Below, piece by piece: positions 1 through 8,886 of a stretch of 64,000 nucleotides of DNA (positions within the stretch are counted from its first letter, which is position 1; each line of letters starts with the position of its first letter). This DNA is from Planobispora longispora (GTDB lineage: Bacteria > Actinomycetota > Actinomycetes > Streptosporangiales > Streptosporangiaceae). The notes under the pieces are model-generated. The model searched no databases and was not told where the DNA came from. It saw only the letters and a list, made by a program, of their open reading frames with translations. The DNA lies in NCBI RefSeq assembly GCF_016863135.1, contig NZ_BOOH01000008.1, positions 1-64,000 on the forward strand, in the 5' to 3' direction. Both the position numbers and the translations under genes were made by a program.

Positions 1-18
1 ATCATGCAGTCCCGCTAG
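1..18 (+). CDS. Possible 3' end of a CDS (sucD?), last five residues
   Basis: The window opens with an in-frame ATC ATG CAG TCC CGC TAG, encoding IMQSR and a stop. Succinyl-CoA synthetase alpha subunits of actinomycetes often end in a similar short helix, and sucC-sucD lies upstream of perM-purN-purH in Mycobacterium tuberculosis. The identification rests on that context only; five residues cannot prove it. A small GTCCC/GGGAC hairpin at 9-22 overlaps the stop. Confidence 0.3.
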   Translation: MMQSR

Positions 19-105
19 GGACCGCCCCCGGTAGCCGCCGGGCGCACCACCCTGAGCGGTTACGGACGTTCACCGGCTGCTCGCCGTACGGCGGGCGCCG
101 GGAAG

Positions 106-132
106 GCCGGTACGGCGTCTCGCCGTACCGGC
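106..132. terminator. Strong hairpin upstream of perM
   Basis: A 12-bp perfect stem (106-117 with 121-132) closes over a TCT loop. There is no T-run, as is common for GC-rich actinomycete terminators. It lies in the gene-free stretch 19-369, which also has a smaller CACGGG/CCCGTG hairpin near 142-158. The left part of this element (80-94 and 119-136) is repeated after deoA at about 41.9 kb. Confidence 0.5.
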
Positions 133-369
133 GCCGTCGTTCACGGGCCATTCCCGTGGGACGGCGTGGCGCCGCCGCGGGCGATGCCGGTTCGGAGTCG
201 TCGTCCGCGGGGCGGTTTCCATGGGGATGACCCGTGCCGTCGCGGGCGGCGCCGGGTCCGGAGGGGAGACCGGTTCCGTCGTGACCGGGACGGCTTCCGG
301 AGGCGTTCCGCGACACGCGGGACGGATGAGGGCCCGTGCACACGCAAGATCCTGAGACTATCGAGTATT

Positions 370-2034
370 GTGACCGCCCTTCTCGACCAGCTGCGGACGG
401 CTCCCCGTACCGTCCTGCGCCGCATCCCCCTGCCCGGCGTCACGGGTGACGACGACATCCGCCGTCCGCTCCCCGTCTCCGGGGTTCTCGCCGCGGTCTG
501 GACGCTCGGCGTCGGTCTGGCGGTGCTCACCACGCTCACCCTGATCGGCTGGATCGCCGCGCCCCGGGACGCGATCGGTCCCGGCCTGCCCGGCGTGTTC
601 CGCACCGCGGCGCAGCTCTGGCTGGCGGCCCACCACGCCGGATTCGCGATCCCCGGCGGATCGGTCGGGCTGATCCCGCTCGGGTTGACGATCCTGCCCA
701 CGTTCCTGCTCTACCGCGCCGGGATCTGGATGGCCCGGGACGCCGACCTGCGGTTGCGGATGCCCGCCCGGCTGCCCAAGGACAGCCCCAAGGACGAGGC
801 CAAGGCCCGCCGCCGGGCGCAGCTCGCCCTGGTCGCGCAGGGAGGCGTCTCGCTGGCGGCGCCGTACGCGCTGCTGGCCGGGGGGATCGCGCTCGTCGCC
901 CGGAACGAGATCACCCAGCCGTTCCTCGGCGACGTCCTGGTCAGCCATCTCGCGCTGGCCTTCCTGGCGGGCACGCTGGGCACGGTCAGGGTGATCGGGC
1001 CGTGGCGGTCGATGGTGCGCCTGCTGCCGGAGCGGGTGCGGTCGGTCGCGGCCGGCACGGCCGCCGCGACGGGGGTCATGCTGGCGGCGGGCGCGATCCT
1101 GGTGCTCGGCGCCGCCGTGGCGAACTTCGACCAGGTCCGGCAGCTGACCGACGTCCTGGCCCCGGGGTTCGTCGGGGGCCTGCTGCTCCTGCTGGTCCAG
1201 GGGCTTTACCTGCTCAACGCGTTCATCTGGGGGATGGCCTACATCGCCGGGCCGGGCTTCGCCGTCGGCACCGGCACGCTGGTCGCCCCGACCGGCGTGC
1301 AACTGAGCACGGTGCCCAGCCTGCCCATCCTGGGCGCGCTCCCGGAGGCGGGGCCGACCCCGGCCTGGGTGATGGCGGTGATAGCGGTGCCGTTCGTGGC
1401 CGGGGCCGTGGGGGGCGTCGTGCTCGTCCGGATCGCCCCGTCGGCCTCGTACGAAGGGGCGCCCCTGTGGGGTTTCGCCTGCGGCGTCACGACCGGCTGC
1501 GTGGCGGGGCTGCTGGCGGCCCTGTCCGGGGGCGCGCTCGGCGGGGCCAGGCTCGCCTCGATGGGCCCGGCCGGATGGGAGGTCATGCTCTCGGTGACGC
1601 TGGAGACCGGCGTCGCCGCCGGGATCGCGGCGGGCCTGGCCAACTGGTGGCTGATCTTCCGGGGCCAGCACCCCGCCGTCGTCAAGGCCGCCGCCAAGGT
1701 CGGAACGGCCACGGCCCCGGTCCGCAAGGCGGGCGTCAAGCTGGCCAAGGCCGCCGGGTCGGTGGCGAGCAAGGCCGGGTTCGCCGAGCCGGGCGAGTCG
1801 CGCGCGCTCCCCGGTCACTGGCTGGACGCCACCGAGTGCGACACCCAGCCGATCCCGGTCATCCGGGACGACTGGGAGGACGAGCACGCCTCGGTCGCGG
1901 CGGAGGCCCCGGGCGAGGACTCACGCCCCCGTCACGAGGAGCCCCGGCCGCCCCGGCGCGACATCGTCGACGAGACCGACGACAAGGGCGGCCACGTCAT
2001 CTACCTCGACCCCTACGCCTGGGACCGCGACTGA
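370..2034 (+). CDS. perM: PerM-like (DUF6350) multi-pass membrane protein
   Basis: A 554-residue protein with about nine to ten hydrophobic segments from residue 30 to about 440, then a polar tail of about 120 residues rich in acidic and arginine residues. It looks like the DUF6350 family, which includes M. tuberculosis PerM, a divisome-stabilising membrane protein whose gene sits directly before purN-purH. The same neighbourhood occurs here, with three genes inserted before purN. The frame is open back to 166, but the region before GTG 370 reads as arginine-rich non-coding sequence, and hydrophobic family-like sequence starts just after 370. No Shine-Dalgarno is visible, so the message may be leaderless. 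Family assignment is good; a division role is inferred from the mycobacterial homologue. Confidence 0.8.
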   Translation: MTALLDQLRTAPRTVLRRIPLPGVTGDDDIRRPLPVSGVLAAVWTLGVGLAVLTTLTLIGWIAAPRDAIGPGLPGVFRTAAQLWLAAHHAGFAIPGGSVGLIPLGLTILPTFLLYRAGIWMARDADLRLRMPARLPKDSPKDEAKARRRAQLALVAQGGVSLAAPYALLAGGIALVARNEITQPFLGDVLVSHLALAFLAGTLGTVRVIGPWRSMVRLLPERVRSVAAGTAAATGVMLAAGAILVLGAAVANFDQVRQLTDVLAPGFVGGLLLLLVQGLYLLNAFIWGMAYIAGPGFAVGTGTLVAPTGVQLSTVPSLPILGALPEAGPTPAWVMAVIAVPFVAGAVGGVVLVRIAPSASYEGAPLWGFACGVTTGCVAGLLAALSGGALGGARLASMGPAGWEVMLSVTLETGVAAGIAAGLANWWLIFRGQHPAVVKAAAKVGTATAPVRKAGVKLAKAAGSVASKAGFAEPGESRALPGHWLDATECDTQPIPVIRDDWEDEHASVAAEAPGEDSRPRHEEPRPPRRDIVDETDDKGGHVIYLDPYAWDRD

Positions 2035-2055
2035 CCCCGGCCGGGCCGGGCCGCC

Positions 2056-3015
2056 TCACCGTTCGGCGAACCGGTCGATCGCGGCGAGGATCTCGTCGCG
2101 CATCGCGTCGCTGCCGGTGTGCCCCGAGTCCTCGATGACGATCAGCTCCGCGCCGGGCCAGGCGCGGGCGAGCTCCCAGGCGGTGCCCACCGGGGAGCCC
2201 AGGTCGTGGCGGCCGTGGATCAGGACGCCCGGGATCCCGGCCAGCCGTCCCGCGTCGCGCAGCAGCGCGCCCTCCTCCAGCCACGCTCCGTTGGCGAAGT
2301 AGTGCGCGCAGATCCGGACGAACGCCATCAGGTCGTCCGACGGGCGGTCGCCGTAGGCGCCCGGCGTGCCGTTCGACTCCAGGGAGATCACCGCGTCCTC
2401 CCAGGTCATCCAGTCGATCGCGGCCTTCGCCCGGACGTCCGCGTCGGGGTGCTCCATGAGCCGGGCGTAGGCCGCGACGAGGTCACCGTCGCGGTCGGCC
2501 TCGGGGACGCCGGCCCGGAACCGGTCCCACTGCTCGGGGAAGAAACGCCCGACGCCCCGGTAGAGCCAGTCGACCTCCGAGCGCCGGGTCGTGGTGACAG
2601 CGGGGATGACGATCTCCGAGACCCGCTCGGGGTGGCGCTCGGCGTAGGCGAGGATCAGGGTGGATCCCCACGAGCCGCCGTACAGCAGCCAGCGGTCGAC
2701 GCCGAGATGCTCACGCAGCAGTTCCATGTCGGAGAGCAGATGCTCGGTGGTGTTGAGGCTCATGTCGGCTGCGGGGTCGCTCGCGTGCGGCGTGCTGCGC
2801 CCGCAGCCGCGCTGGTCGAACAGGACGATCCGGTAGAGCTCGGGGTCGAAGGTCCGCCGCTGGCCGGCCGTGCACCCGCCTCCCGGCCCGCCGTGGACGA
2901 CGAGGGCGGGCTTGCCGTCAGGATTGCCGCAGACCTCCCAGTACACGAAGTTTCCGTCACCGGTGTCGAGCATCCCGTGGTCGTACGGCTCGATCGGGGG
3001 ATGAGGGCTGGCCAT
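2056..3015 (-). CDS. pip: Proline iminopeptidase (alpha/beta hydrolase, S33)
   Basis: 319 residues, the usual size for a cytoplasmic proline iminopeptidase, which removes N-terminal proline from peptides. Visible motifs are HGGPGG at 41-46 (oxyanion loop), DQRGCGRS at 67-74, the nucleophile elbow GGSWGS with Ser115, an acidic residue in HGRHD near 271 and the catalytic histidine in DSGHTG near 298. It is divergent from the MarR-type regulator at 3063, only 47 bp away, with a perfect palindrome between the starts. That arrangement suggests control by the neighbour. The exact peptide substrate cannot be read from sequence. Confidence 0.88.
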   Translation of the reverse strand: MASPHPPIEPYDHGMLDTGDGNFVYWEVCGNPDGKPALVVHGGPGGGCTAGQRRTFDPELYRIVLFDQRGCGRSTPHASDPAADMSLNTTEHLLSDMELLREHLGVDRWLLYGGSWGSTLILAYAERHPERVSEIVIPAVTTTRRSEVDWLYRGVGRFFPEQWDRFRAGVPEADRDGDLVAAYARLMEHPDADVRAKAAIDWMTWEDAVISLESNGTPGAYGDRPSDDLMAFVRICAHYFANGAWLEEGALLRDAGRLAGIPGVLIHGRHDLGSPVGTAWELARAWPGAELIVIEDSGHTGSDAMRDEILAAIDRFAER

Positions 3016-3038
3016 GGCGGGGGTCCCTTCGTCAGATC

Positions 3039-3052
3039 TAACAGCGCTGTTA
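3039..3052. promoter_or_regulatory. Palindromic operator between pip and the MarR-type gene
   Basis: TAACAGCGCTGTTA is a perfect 14-bp palindrome, 23 bp from the pip start and 10 bp from the regulator start. It lies in a short A/T-rich patch (TATATTTTA follows) that contrasts with the flanks. This is the expected place and form of a MarR-dimer site controlling both divergent genes. Binding is inferred. Confidence 0.65.
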
Positions 3053-3062
3053 TATTTTAGCC

Positions 3063-3599
3063 ATGGACGTCCCGCCCTCCGGTCCCGCGATTCTCGGGAC
3101 GCGACTGCGTCATCTGCTCGACCTGCTCGACGGGGACGTCGCCGCCGTCTACGCCGATCTCGGGCTGGCGGATTTCCGCCCCCGGTTCACCCCGGTCGTC
3201 AGGGTGCTGGCCGCCTCCGGCCCCCGCTCGATCCGCGACCTGGCACGCGCCATCGGGGTGACGCACTCCGCGGCGAGCCAGACCGTGGCCCAGATGGCCA
3301 GGGACGGGCTGGTCTCCCTCACGCCGGGCGAGGACGCACGCCAGAGGATCGTCGGGCTCACGCCGAAGGCCGAGGCGCTCGTGCCGACGCTGGAGGCGGA
3401 GTGGGCGGCCACCGCCGCCGCGGCCGCCGCCTTCGAAGCGGAGCTGTCGTTCCCGTTGAGCCGGATCGTCGACGAGGCGCTGGAGGCCCTGGGGCGGCGG
3501 TCGATGCGGCAGCGGATCGCCGACGCGGCACCCGGCCTCACCGCCGGCGCGGCACTCGATCTCGCCGCCGGCCGCGCACCGGCCGGCGGCGAGGAGTGA
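3063..3599 (+). CDS. MarR-type winged-helix regulator
   Basis: 178 residues. An N-terminal helix pair is followed by a winged helix at about 50-110, with a helix-turn-helix in SIRDLARAIGVTHSAASQTV and a wing around SLTPGEDARQRIVGLT. An alanine-rich C-terminal helix follows, as in MarR proteins that sense small ligands. It starts 10 bp after a palindrome shared with the divergent peptidase gene, so autoregulation and control of pip are likely. The ATG is so close to the A/T-rich box that the transcript is probably leaderless or nearly so. Ligand unknown. Confidence 0.75.
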   Translation: MDVPPSGPAILGTRLRHLLDLLDGDVAAVYADLGLADFRPRFTPVVRVLAASGPRSIRDLARAIGVTHSAASQTVAQMARDGLVSLTPGEDARQRIVGLTPKAEALVPTLEAEWAATAAAAAAFEAELSFPLSRIVDEALEALGRRSMRQRIADAAPGLTAGAALDLAAGRAPAGGEE

Positions 3600-3620
3600 G
3601 GAACAGGGAAGGGCCGGCGA

Positions 3621-4031
3621 TCAGGGAGGGAAGGGGAACTCGAGGCTGCCGGGCTCGACGAAGGGGAAACGCTTCTCCATGGCCCGCTCCAGCTGCTCCA
3701 CGCACTCGTTCTGGGCGGTGACCGTACCCGCGCCGATCTTGCACTCGGCGTAGGCGGACAGCTCGTCGCTGAGGTAGAACTGCAACGCCGTCACCGAGAG
3801 CGAGGCCAGGAGCGCCAGGGACGACAGGACGATCCCTGTGACGGCCAGGCCGACGGGTTTGGACACCAGCTTGAGTGTGGGGATCGCGCGGACCGAGACG
3901 ACGAGTGCGAAGAGCGACATGAACACCCCCGCCAGGGGGAGGATGAGCGTCAGCACGACCGCCGCGAACGCCAGCCACAACGCCCGTCGTCCCGCACCCT
4001 CGGCGGGCCGTAGCTGGACCGGTGTCGTCAC
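3621..4031 (-). CDS. Small membrane protein, DUF4190-like
   Basis: 136 residues with two clear hydrophobic hairpins: about 17-45 and 60-85. The extracytoplasmic tail contains two cysteines (AECKIG and QNECVE) that could form a disulfide. The GTG start at 4031 is set by an AAGGAGG Shine-Dalgarno about 8 bases upstream. The layout resembles DUF4190-type actinobacterial membrane proteins, but the match is by pattern only. It is transcribed toward the MarR gene and away from purN. Function unknown. Confidence 0.7.
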   Translation of the reverse strand: MTTPVQLRPAEGAGRRALWLAFAAVVLTLILPLAGVFMSLFALVVSVRAIPTLKLVSKPVGLAVTGIVLSSLALLASLSVTALQFYLSDELSAYAECKIGAGTVTAQNECVEQLERAMEKRFPFVEPGSLEFPFPP

Positions 4032-4114
4032 CTGCAGGACCTCCTTGCGTCACGTGAGCCGGTGGGCCGATACCCTTGCAGCGGCGTGAGTCCCCGTCCG
4101 AATGGAGTGCGTCG

Positions 4115-4750
4115 GTGTCATCCCAGGCCGTTCGGCTTGTGGTTCTCGTGTCCGGCTCTGGAACCAACCTACAGGCCCTGCTGGACGCCGTGGAGGACGA
4201 GGGGTACGGTGCCCGGATCGTGGCGGTGGGCGCCGACCGCGAGGGCATCGAAGGGCTGTCCCGCGCGGAGCGCGCCGGAGTGCCGACCTTCGTCGAGCGC
4301 GTCCCCGACCACCCGACCCGCGAGGCGTGGGACCTGGCGGTCGCCGCGAAGGTCGCCGAGCACAAGCCCGATCTGGTGGTGCTCGCGGGCTTCATGAAGA
4401 TCCTCGGCGCTCCCACGCTGGACGCCTTCCCCGTTCTCAACACCCATCCCGCGCTGCTGCCCTCCTTCCCGGGGGCGCACGGGGTCCGCGACGCCCTCGC
4501 CTACGGCGTGCGGGTGACCGGCTGCACCGTGATGCTCGCCGACGCCGGGGTGGACACCGGGCCGATCGTCGCCCAGGAGGCCGTCCGCGTCTACGACGGC
4601 GACGACGAGCACACCCTGCACGAGCGCATCAAGGCCGTCGAACGGGGCCTGCTCGTCGAGACCGTCGGCCGGATGGCCCGCGAGGGCTGGACCGTGACCG
4701 GCAGGACCGTCCGCATCGGGCGGTCCCGCGACCTCGGGCACGCCGGCTAG
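4115..4750 (+). CDS. purN: Phosphoribosylglycinamide formyltransferase 1
   Basis: Transfers the formyl group of 10-formyl-THF to GAR, the third step of purine synthesis, in the cytoplasm. 211 residues from GTG 4115, matching the family length. GGAG at 4104-4107 sets this start; the frame is open further upstream but that part is not family-like. Visible features are the phosphate loop SGSGTNL, the catalytic stretch [12 protein letters not shown] (Asn and His) and [10 protein letters not shown] with the catalytic Asp. It is followed 116 bp later by purH, and FolD nearby supplies the folate cofactor. Confidence 0.95.
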   Translation: MSSQAVRLVVLVSGSGTNLQALLDAVEDEGYGARIVAVGADREGIEGLSRAERAGVPTFVERVPDHPTREAWDLAVAAKVAEHKPDLVVLAGFMKILGAPTLDAFPVLNTHPALLPSFPGAHGVRDALAYGVRVTGCTVMLADAGVDTGPIVAQEAVRVYDGDDEHTLHERIKAVERGLLVETVGRMAREGWTVTGRTVRIGRSRDLGHAG

Positions 4751-4866
4751 CCGGCGCGTCCCGCGACCTTCGGGCGTGCCGTTCCCCGGAACGCCCGGCG
4801 ACCTCGGACGACCCGGCGCACGAGCCGGGCGCCCCGGACCACCGGAAGCAACAGGAGGACCAGGAA

Positions 4867-6411
4867 GTGACCCGCATCGCCATCCGGCGCGCGTTGATCG
4901 CGGTGTACGACAAGAGCGGGCTGGAGGAGCTGGCACGCGGACTCGACGCCGCGGGAGTGGAGATCGTCTCCACCGGCGGCACCGCAGCGAAGATCGCTTC
5001 TTTCGGCGTCCCGGTCACCCCGGTGGAGACGCTGACCGGTTTCCCCGAGTGCCTCGACGGTCGCGTCAAGACCCTGCACCCGCGCGTGCACGCCGGCCTG
5101 CTGGCCGACAGCGGCAACCCGGCCCACCTCGCGCAGCTGGAAGAGCTGGAGATCGACCCGTTCCAGCTGGTCGTGGTCAACCTCTACCCGTTCCAGGAGA
5201 CCGTCGCCTCCGGCGCCTCCGACGCCGAGTGCGTGGAGCAGATCGACATCGGCGGCCCGGCGATGATCCGCGCCGCCGCCAAGAACCACGGCACCGTCGC
5301 GGTCGTGGTGAACCCCGGGGCGTACGGCGAGGTGCTCGCCGCGGTCGGCGAGGGCGGGTTCACCGTCACTGAGCGCCGCCGCCTGGCCGCCGCGGCCTAC
5401 GCCCACACCGCCGCCTACGACACCGCGGTGGCCTCCTGGTTCGCCAACGTGTACGCCGCCGAGGACGACGCCTGGCCCGCCTTCATGGGCGCCTCCTGGG
5501 AGCTGGCGGCGCCGCTGCGCTACGGCGAGAACCCGCACCAGCGCGCCGCCCTCTACACCTCGGGCGCCGGCGGGCTGGCCGGGGCCGAGCAGCTGCACGG
5601 CAAGGAGATGTCCTACAACAACTACCTCGACGCCGACGCCGCCTGGCGGGCCGCGTGGGACTTCGCCGAGCCCGCCGTCGCCATCATCAAGCACCAGAAC
5701 CCGTGCGGCATCGCGGTCGGCGCCGACGTGGCGGAGGCGCACCGCAAGGCGCACGCCTGCGACCCGGTCTCGGCCTACGGCGGGGTGATCGCGGTCAACG
5801 GCGAGGTCACCGGGGAGCTGGCCCGGCAGATCGCGGAGGTGTTCACCGAGGTCGTGGTGGCCACCGCCTTCAGCGACGAGGCGCTGGCCGTGCTGACCGG
5901 GAAGAAGAACATCCGGCTGCTGGCCTGCCCGCAGGGCCCGGCCAACGCGGCCGAGTTCCGCCGGATCGACGGCGGCCTGCTGGTGCAGACGGCCGACCGG
6001 GTGGACGCCCCCGGCGACGCGCCCGAGACCTGGGAGCTCAAGGCGGGTCCCGCGGCCTCCCCGGAGGTCCTCGCCGACCTGGCCTTCGCCTGGAAGGCGT
6101 GCCGCTCGGTGAAGTCCAACGCGATCCTGCTCGCCGCGGACGGGGCGAGCGTCGGCGTGGGCATGGGTCAGGTCAACCGGGTCGACTCGGCCCGGCTCGC
6201 GGTCACCAGGGCCGGCGAGCGCGCCAAGGGGTCGGTCGCGGCCTCCGACGCGTTCTTCCCGTTCGCGGACAGCCCCGCGCCCCTCATCGAGGCGGGTGTG
6301 AAGGCGATCGTGGAGCCCGGCGGCTCGATCCGGGACGACGAGGTGATCGCCGCGGCCGAGGCCGCCGGGGTCACGCTCTACTTCACCGGCACCCGCCACT
6401 TCTTCCATTAA
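4867..6411 (+). CDS. purH: AICAR transformylase / IMP cyclohydrolase
   Basis: Bifunctional enzyme for the last two steps of IMP synthesis. 514 residues from GTG 4867, preceded by AGGAGG; a much longer open frame upstream is not used. The N-terminal MGS-like cyclohydrolase domain has [14 protein letters not shown] and NLYPF. The C-terminal transformylase has RYGENPHQ, the catalytic KHQNPCG (Lys-His), DPVSAYGG and RSVKSNA. Full length, with no missing core residue. It probably shares a transcript with purN, and ends before a strong hairpin. Confidence 0.96.
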   Translation: MTRIAIRRALIAVYDKSGLEELARGLDAAGVEIVSTGGTAAKIASFGVPVTPVETLTGFPECLDGRVKTLHPRVHAGLLADSGNPAHLAQLEELEIDPFQLVVVNLYPFQETVASGASDAECVEQIDIGGPAMIRAAAKNHGTVAVVVNPGAYGEVLAAVGEGGFTVTERRRLAAAAYAHTAAYDTAVASWFANVYAAEDDAWPAFMGASWELAAPLRYGENPHQRAALYTSGAGGLAGAEQLHGKEMSYNNYLDADAAWRAAWDFAEPAVAIIKHQNPCGIAVGADVAEAHRKAHACDPVSAYGGVIAVNGEVTGELARQIAEVFTEVVVATAFSDEALAVLTGKKNIRLLACPQGPANAAEFRRIDGGLLVQTADRVDAPGDAPETWELKAGPAASPEVLADLAFAWKACRSVKSNAILLAADGASVGVGMGQVNRVDSARLAVTRAGERAKGSVAASDAFFPFADSPAPLIEAGVKAIVEPGGSIRDDEVIAAAEAAGVTLYFTGTRHFFH

Positions 6412-6442
6412 GGGCCTTACACCTGAGGGCTCCGGAGCCCGC

Positions 6443-6476
6443 GGTACGGCCGCCGCGTCCCCGCGGCGGCCGTGCC
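6443..6476 (+). terminator. Terminator after purH
   Basis: A 15-bp stem with one G-U pair, its core GGCCGCCGCG pairing with CGCGGCGGCC over a TCCC loop, starts 31 bases after the purH stop. TTCT follows. The rest of the gap to 6767 holds no convincing gene; its last 70 bases are relatively A/T-rich and probably contain the promoter of the small membrane protein. Confidence 0.75.
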
Positions 6477-6767
6477 TTCTCCGCGATGAGCCGTCGCGGG
6501 AAAGGTGCGGGGAGGGTGCGGGGAGGGTGCGGGCGGGCGGGCCCCCGCCGAAGCCCTATGGTCAGGAACGGCCTCGCCGATACTGCTGATGTCGCTTTCG
6601 CGTCGTTCCTACTCCGGGAGACGTTCCGGATCTCCGGCCGCCGCCGGATCGGAATGCTGGGACAGGTGACAAGAAAGTGGCGAAATAAGCAGGTTGTTTA
6701 GGTTTAATCATCTTTGCCCTGTGATTAGCCTGAAGCATTCCCGATCCCGGCCCTTTGGAGACCTCCC

Positions 6768-6941
6768 ATGCCCATGCTTGACCTCATCCTGCCCATCATG
6801 GTGATCATCGGCGGCCTCTGGCAGAGCCCGATCGTCCTGGTGGTGCTCGCGCTCGGTTCGGCATACATGGGTGGGAAGCTCATGGAGGTCATCCCCTTCA
6901 CGCGCCGGATCATCGAGCAGCGTGAGGCCGGCCGCGGCTGA
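6768..6941 (+). CDS. Small membrane protein, 57 residues
   Basis: ATG 6768 is preceded by TTGGAG at seven bases and opens a 57-codon frame ending at 6941. It begins MPMLDLILPIMVIIGGLW, has a second hydrophobic stretch (SPIVLVVLALGSAYMGG) and ends in a basic tail with TRRIIEQREAG. This is the pattern of a one- or two-span membrane protein. A good ribosome site, strong third-position G/C and the hydrophobic pattern argue that it is real. It lies between purH and folD. I do not recognise the family. Confidence 0.6.
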   Translation: MPMLDLILPIMVIIGGLWQSPIVLVVLALGSAYMGGKLMEVIPFTRRIIEQREAGRG

Positions 6942-7043
6942 TCCCGCCGGGCGCTCCCACCCGGACAGGTGAGCGCGGGCCCGGGCGGCCACGGAGGGTG
7001 GCGGGCCGCCGGACGCGGTTGATCTCATGAGAAGGTTGGTCCC

Positions 7044-7889
7044 ATGAGCGCGCAGATTCTGGACGGCAAGGCCACCGCAGCGAAGATCAAGGCAGACCTC
7101 ACGGCGCGGGTGGCCGCGCTGAAGGAGCGGGGGATCACCCCCGGCCTCGGCACCGTCCTCGTGGGCGACGACCCGGGCAGCCAGATCTACGTCGCGGGCA
7201 AGCACCGCGACTGCGCCGAGGTCGGCATCGCCTCCATCCGCAGGGATCTGCCCGCCGACACCACCCAGGCGGAGCTCGAAAAGGTCATCGACGAGCTCAA
7301 CGCGATGCCGGAGTGCACCGGCTACATCGTCCAGCTCCCGCTGCCCCGGCATCTGGACACCCAGGCGGTCCTGGAGCGCATGGACCCCGCCAAGGACGCC
7401 GACGGCCTGCACCCGGTCAACCTGGGGCGCCTGGTCCACATGGTCGACGCCCCGCTGCCCTGCACCCCGAACGGCATCGTCATCCTCCTGCAGCAGTACG
7501 GCGTGCCGATCAAGGGCGCCGAGGTGGTCGTGGTCGGCCGGGGCATCACCGTGGGCCGCTCGCTCGGCCTGCTGCTCACCCGCCGTAGCGAGAACGCCAC
7601 CGTGACCCTCTGCCACACCGGAACCCAGGACCTGGCGGCGCACACCCGCCGCGCCGACATCGTCGTCGCCGCCGCGGGAGTGCCGCACCTGATCACCGCG
7701 GACATGGTGAAGCCCGGCGCGGCGGTGCTCGACGTCGGCGTCTCCCGGGTCGACGGGAAGATCGCCGGTGACGTCGCTCCCGGTGTCGCGGACGTCGCGG
7801 GCTTCCTCACCCCCAACCCCGGCGGCGTGGGCCCGATGACCCGGGCCCTGCTCCTGGCCAACGTGGTCGAGGCCGCCGAGAAGGCGTGA
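7044..7889 (+). CDS. folD: Methylenetetrahydrofolate dehydrogenase/cyclohydrolase
   Basis: Bifunctional cytoplasmic enzyme that interconverts 5,10-methylene-THF and 10-formyl-THF, the donor used by PurN and PurH next door. 281 residues, normal length. Signature motifs are YVAGKHRDC with the catalytic Lys near 53, [10 protein letters not shown], the Rossmann dinucleotide loop GRGITVGRS and [10 protein letters not shown] near the C-terminus. ATG 7044 has AGAAGG about ten bases upstream. It is convergent with the FHA-HTH gene. Confidence 0.95.
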   Translation: MSAQILDGKATAAKIKADLTARVAALKERGITPGLGTVLVGDDPGSQIYVAGKHRDCAEVGIASIRRDLPADTTQAELEKVIDELNAMPECTGYIVQLPLPRHLDTQAVLERMDPAKDADGLHPVNLGRLVHMVDAPLPCTPNGIVILLQQYGVPIKGAEVVVVGRGITVGRSLGLLLTRRSENATVTLCHTGTQDLAAHTRRADIVVAAAGVPHLITADMVKPGAAVLDVGVSRVDGKIAGDVAPGVADVAGFLTPNPGGVGPMTRALLLANVVEAAEKA

Positions 7890-7914
7890 ACCCCGGCCGT
7901 CCGCGGGAAACACC

Positions 7915-8001
7915 GGCCGGCCGCACCCTCCACGGGCAGGCCGGCCGCGCCGTCCCCGGGGAACGCCGGCTGGCCGCGGGGCCCCTGCGGGGCGGCCCCG
8001 C
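7915..8001. terminator. Two hairpins between convergent folD and the FHA-HTH gene
   Basis: GGCCGGCC at 7915-7922 can pair with GGCCGGCC at 7939-7946 over a 16-base loop. A tighter GCGGGGC/GCCCCGC hairpin lies at 7987-8001. Both sit between the stop of folD and the stop of the opposite gene, where bidirectional termination is expected. Neither has a T-run. Confidence 0.45.
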
Positions 8002-8060
8002 GGCAGGTCAGGGCGTCTCGCCTGCGGGGCGTCCGTCCGGCACCGGGACGCCCGCGGACG

Positions 8061-8705
8061 TCAGGACGCCCTGCGGCTCACCGAGGTCTGCTGTTCCGGG
8101 GTCCCGGCCGCTCGCTGCGGCGGAACCACCGGGGTGGGCCTGACCAGCCCCAGGGCGACGACCTCGTTGGCCAACCTGGTGCGCCGGTTGGTGCCCTCCG
8201 GAATCCGGAACTTCTGGTAGAGACGGAGCAGGTGCTGCTTGACCGCAGCCTCGGTCACCACCAGGTCGTCGGCGATCTCGCGGGCGGTCGCCGGCGCGAC
8301 GAACGCCTCGTCCGACAGCGCCGGCCGGCACAACGAGGTGAGCACGTCGACCTCCCGCCGGGTCAGCTCCGGCGCCGCGGCGCGGCGGAGTTCGACCTCG
8401 GGGACGAAGTCCTCACGGGGGACTCCGCCGATCCTGCCCCGGGCGGCGCCGAAGGAGACGACGTCGCCGTCGTCAAGGACCCTCCGGGCGATCGGCCTGC
8501 CGTTCACCCGTGTGCCGTTGCGGGACAGGCCCAGGTCAACGACATACACGTAAGGTCCGCGCCGGACGAATTCCGCGTGCAACCGGGACACGCTCGGGTC
8601 GGTGAGCCGGATGTCGACTCCTCGGCCGCGCCCGACCGTCGTGATCTCGGGGCGCAACGGGACCACCTCGCCGGTGTCCTCGATGCGTATGAACGGCCCC
8701 TCCAC
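8061..8705 (-). CDS. FHA-domain protein with C-terminal LuxR-type helix-turn-helix
   Basis: 214 residues. The FHA domain (about 5-95) shows GRGRGVDIRL, SVSRLHAEF and NGTRVNG, the phosphothreonine-binding loops. The C-terminal part (about 112-175) begins PELTRREVDVL, which resembles the GerE/LuxR DNA-binding domain, and continues with REIADDLVVTEAAVKQHLLRLYQKF as helix-turn-helix and dimer helix. The combination suggests a transcription factor controlled by Ser/Thr phosphorylation; such kinases occur nearby at 15.8 kb. GTG 8705 follows a GGGGAGGAA ribosome site. It is divergent from citrate synthase, with a 180-bp gap. Target genes unknown. Confidence 0.82.
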   Translation of the reverse strand: MEGPFIRIEDTGEVVPLRPEITTVGRGRGVDIRLTDPSVSRLHAEFVRRGPYVYVVDLGLSRNGTRVNGRPIARRVLDDGDVVSFGAARGRIGGVPREDFVPEVELRRAAAPELTRREVDVLTSLCRPALSDEAFVAPATAREIADDLVVTEAAVKQHLLRLYQKFRIPEGTNRRTRLANEVVALGLVRPTPVVPPQRAAGTPEQQTSVSRRAS

Positions 8706-8886
8706 GGCAGTTCCTCCCCAGGTAGCCCGCCGTAACTATTACTACAGCTCCGGCTTACCCAGACGAGGGGATGGGGAATCGCCTTTGCCAGAAGCAGAAT
8801 CCTTCGTGAAATTGGTCTGGACCTTTCGCGGGGGTCTGGCCTGCTCACGGGTAGACTTCGGGCGAAGATAAGCGGAGGAAACACTC

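Noticed and set aside
358-1887. Long minus-strand open frame antisense to perM
   Set aside because: Rich in Arg, Gly, Pro and His without domains; it mirrors the codon bias of the real gene on the other strand.
2760-3060. Plus-strand frame antisense to the peptidase, reaching into the divergent region
   Set aside because: The peptidase motifs are complete on the minus strand, and the antisense product is Val/Gly/Asp-rich without a fold.
4747-6408. Minus-strand open frame of about 550 codons antisense to purH
   Set aside because: purH is unmistakable on the plus strand; the antisense product is low-complexity Gly/Val/Arg sequence.
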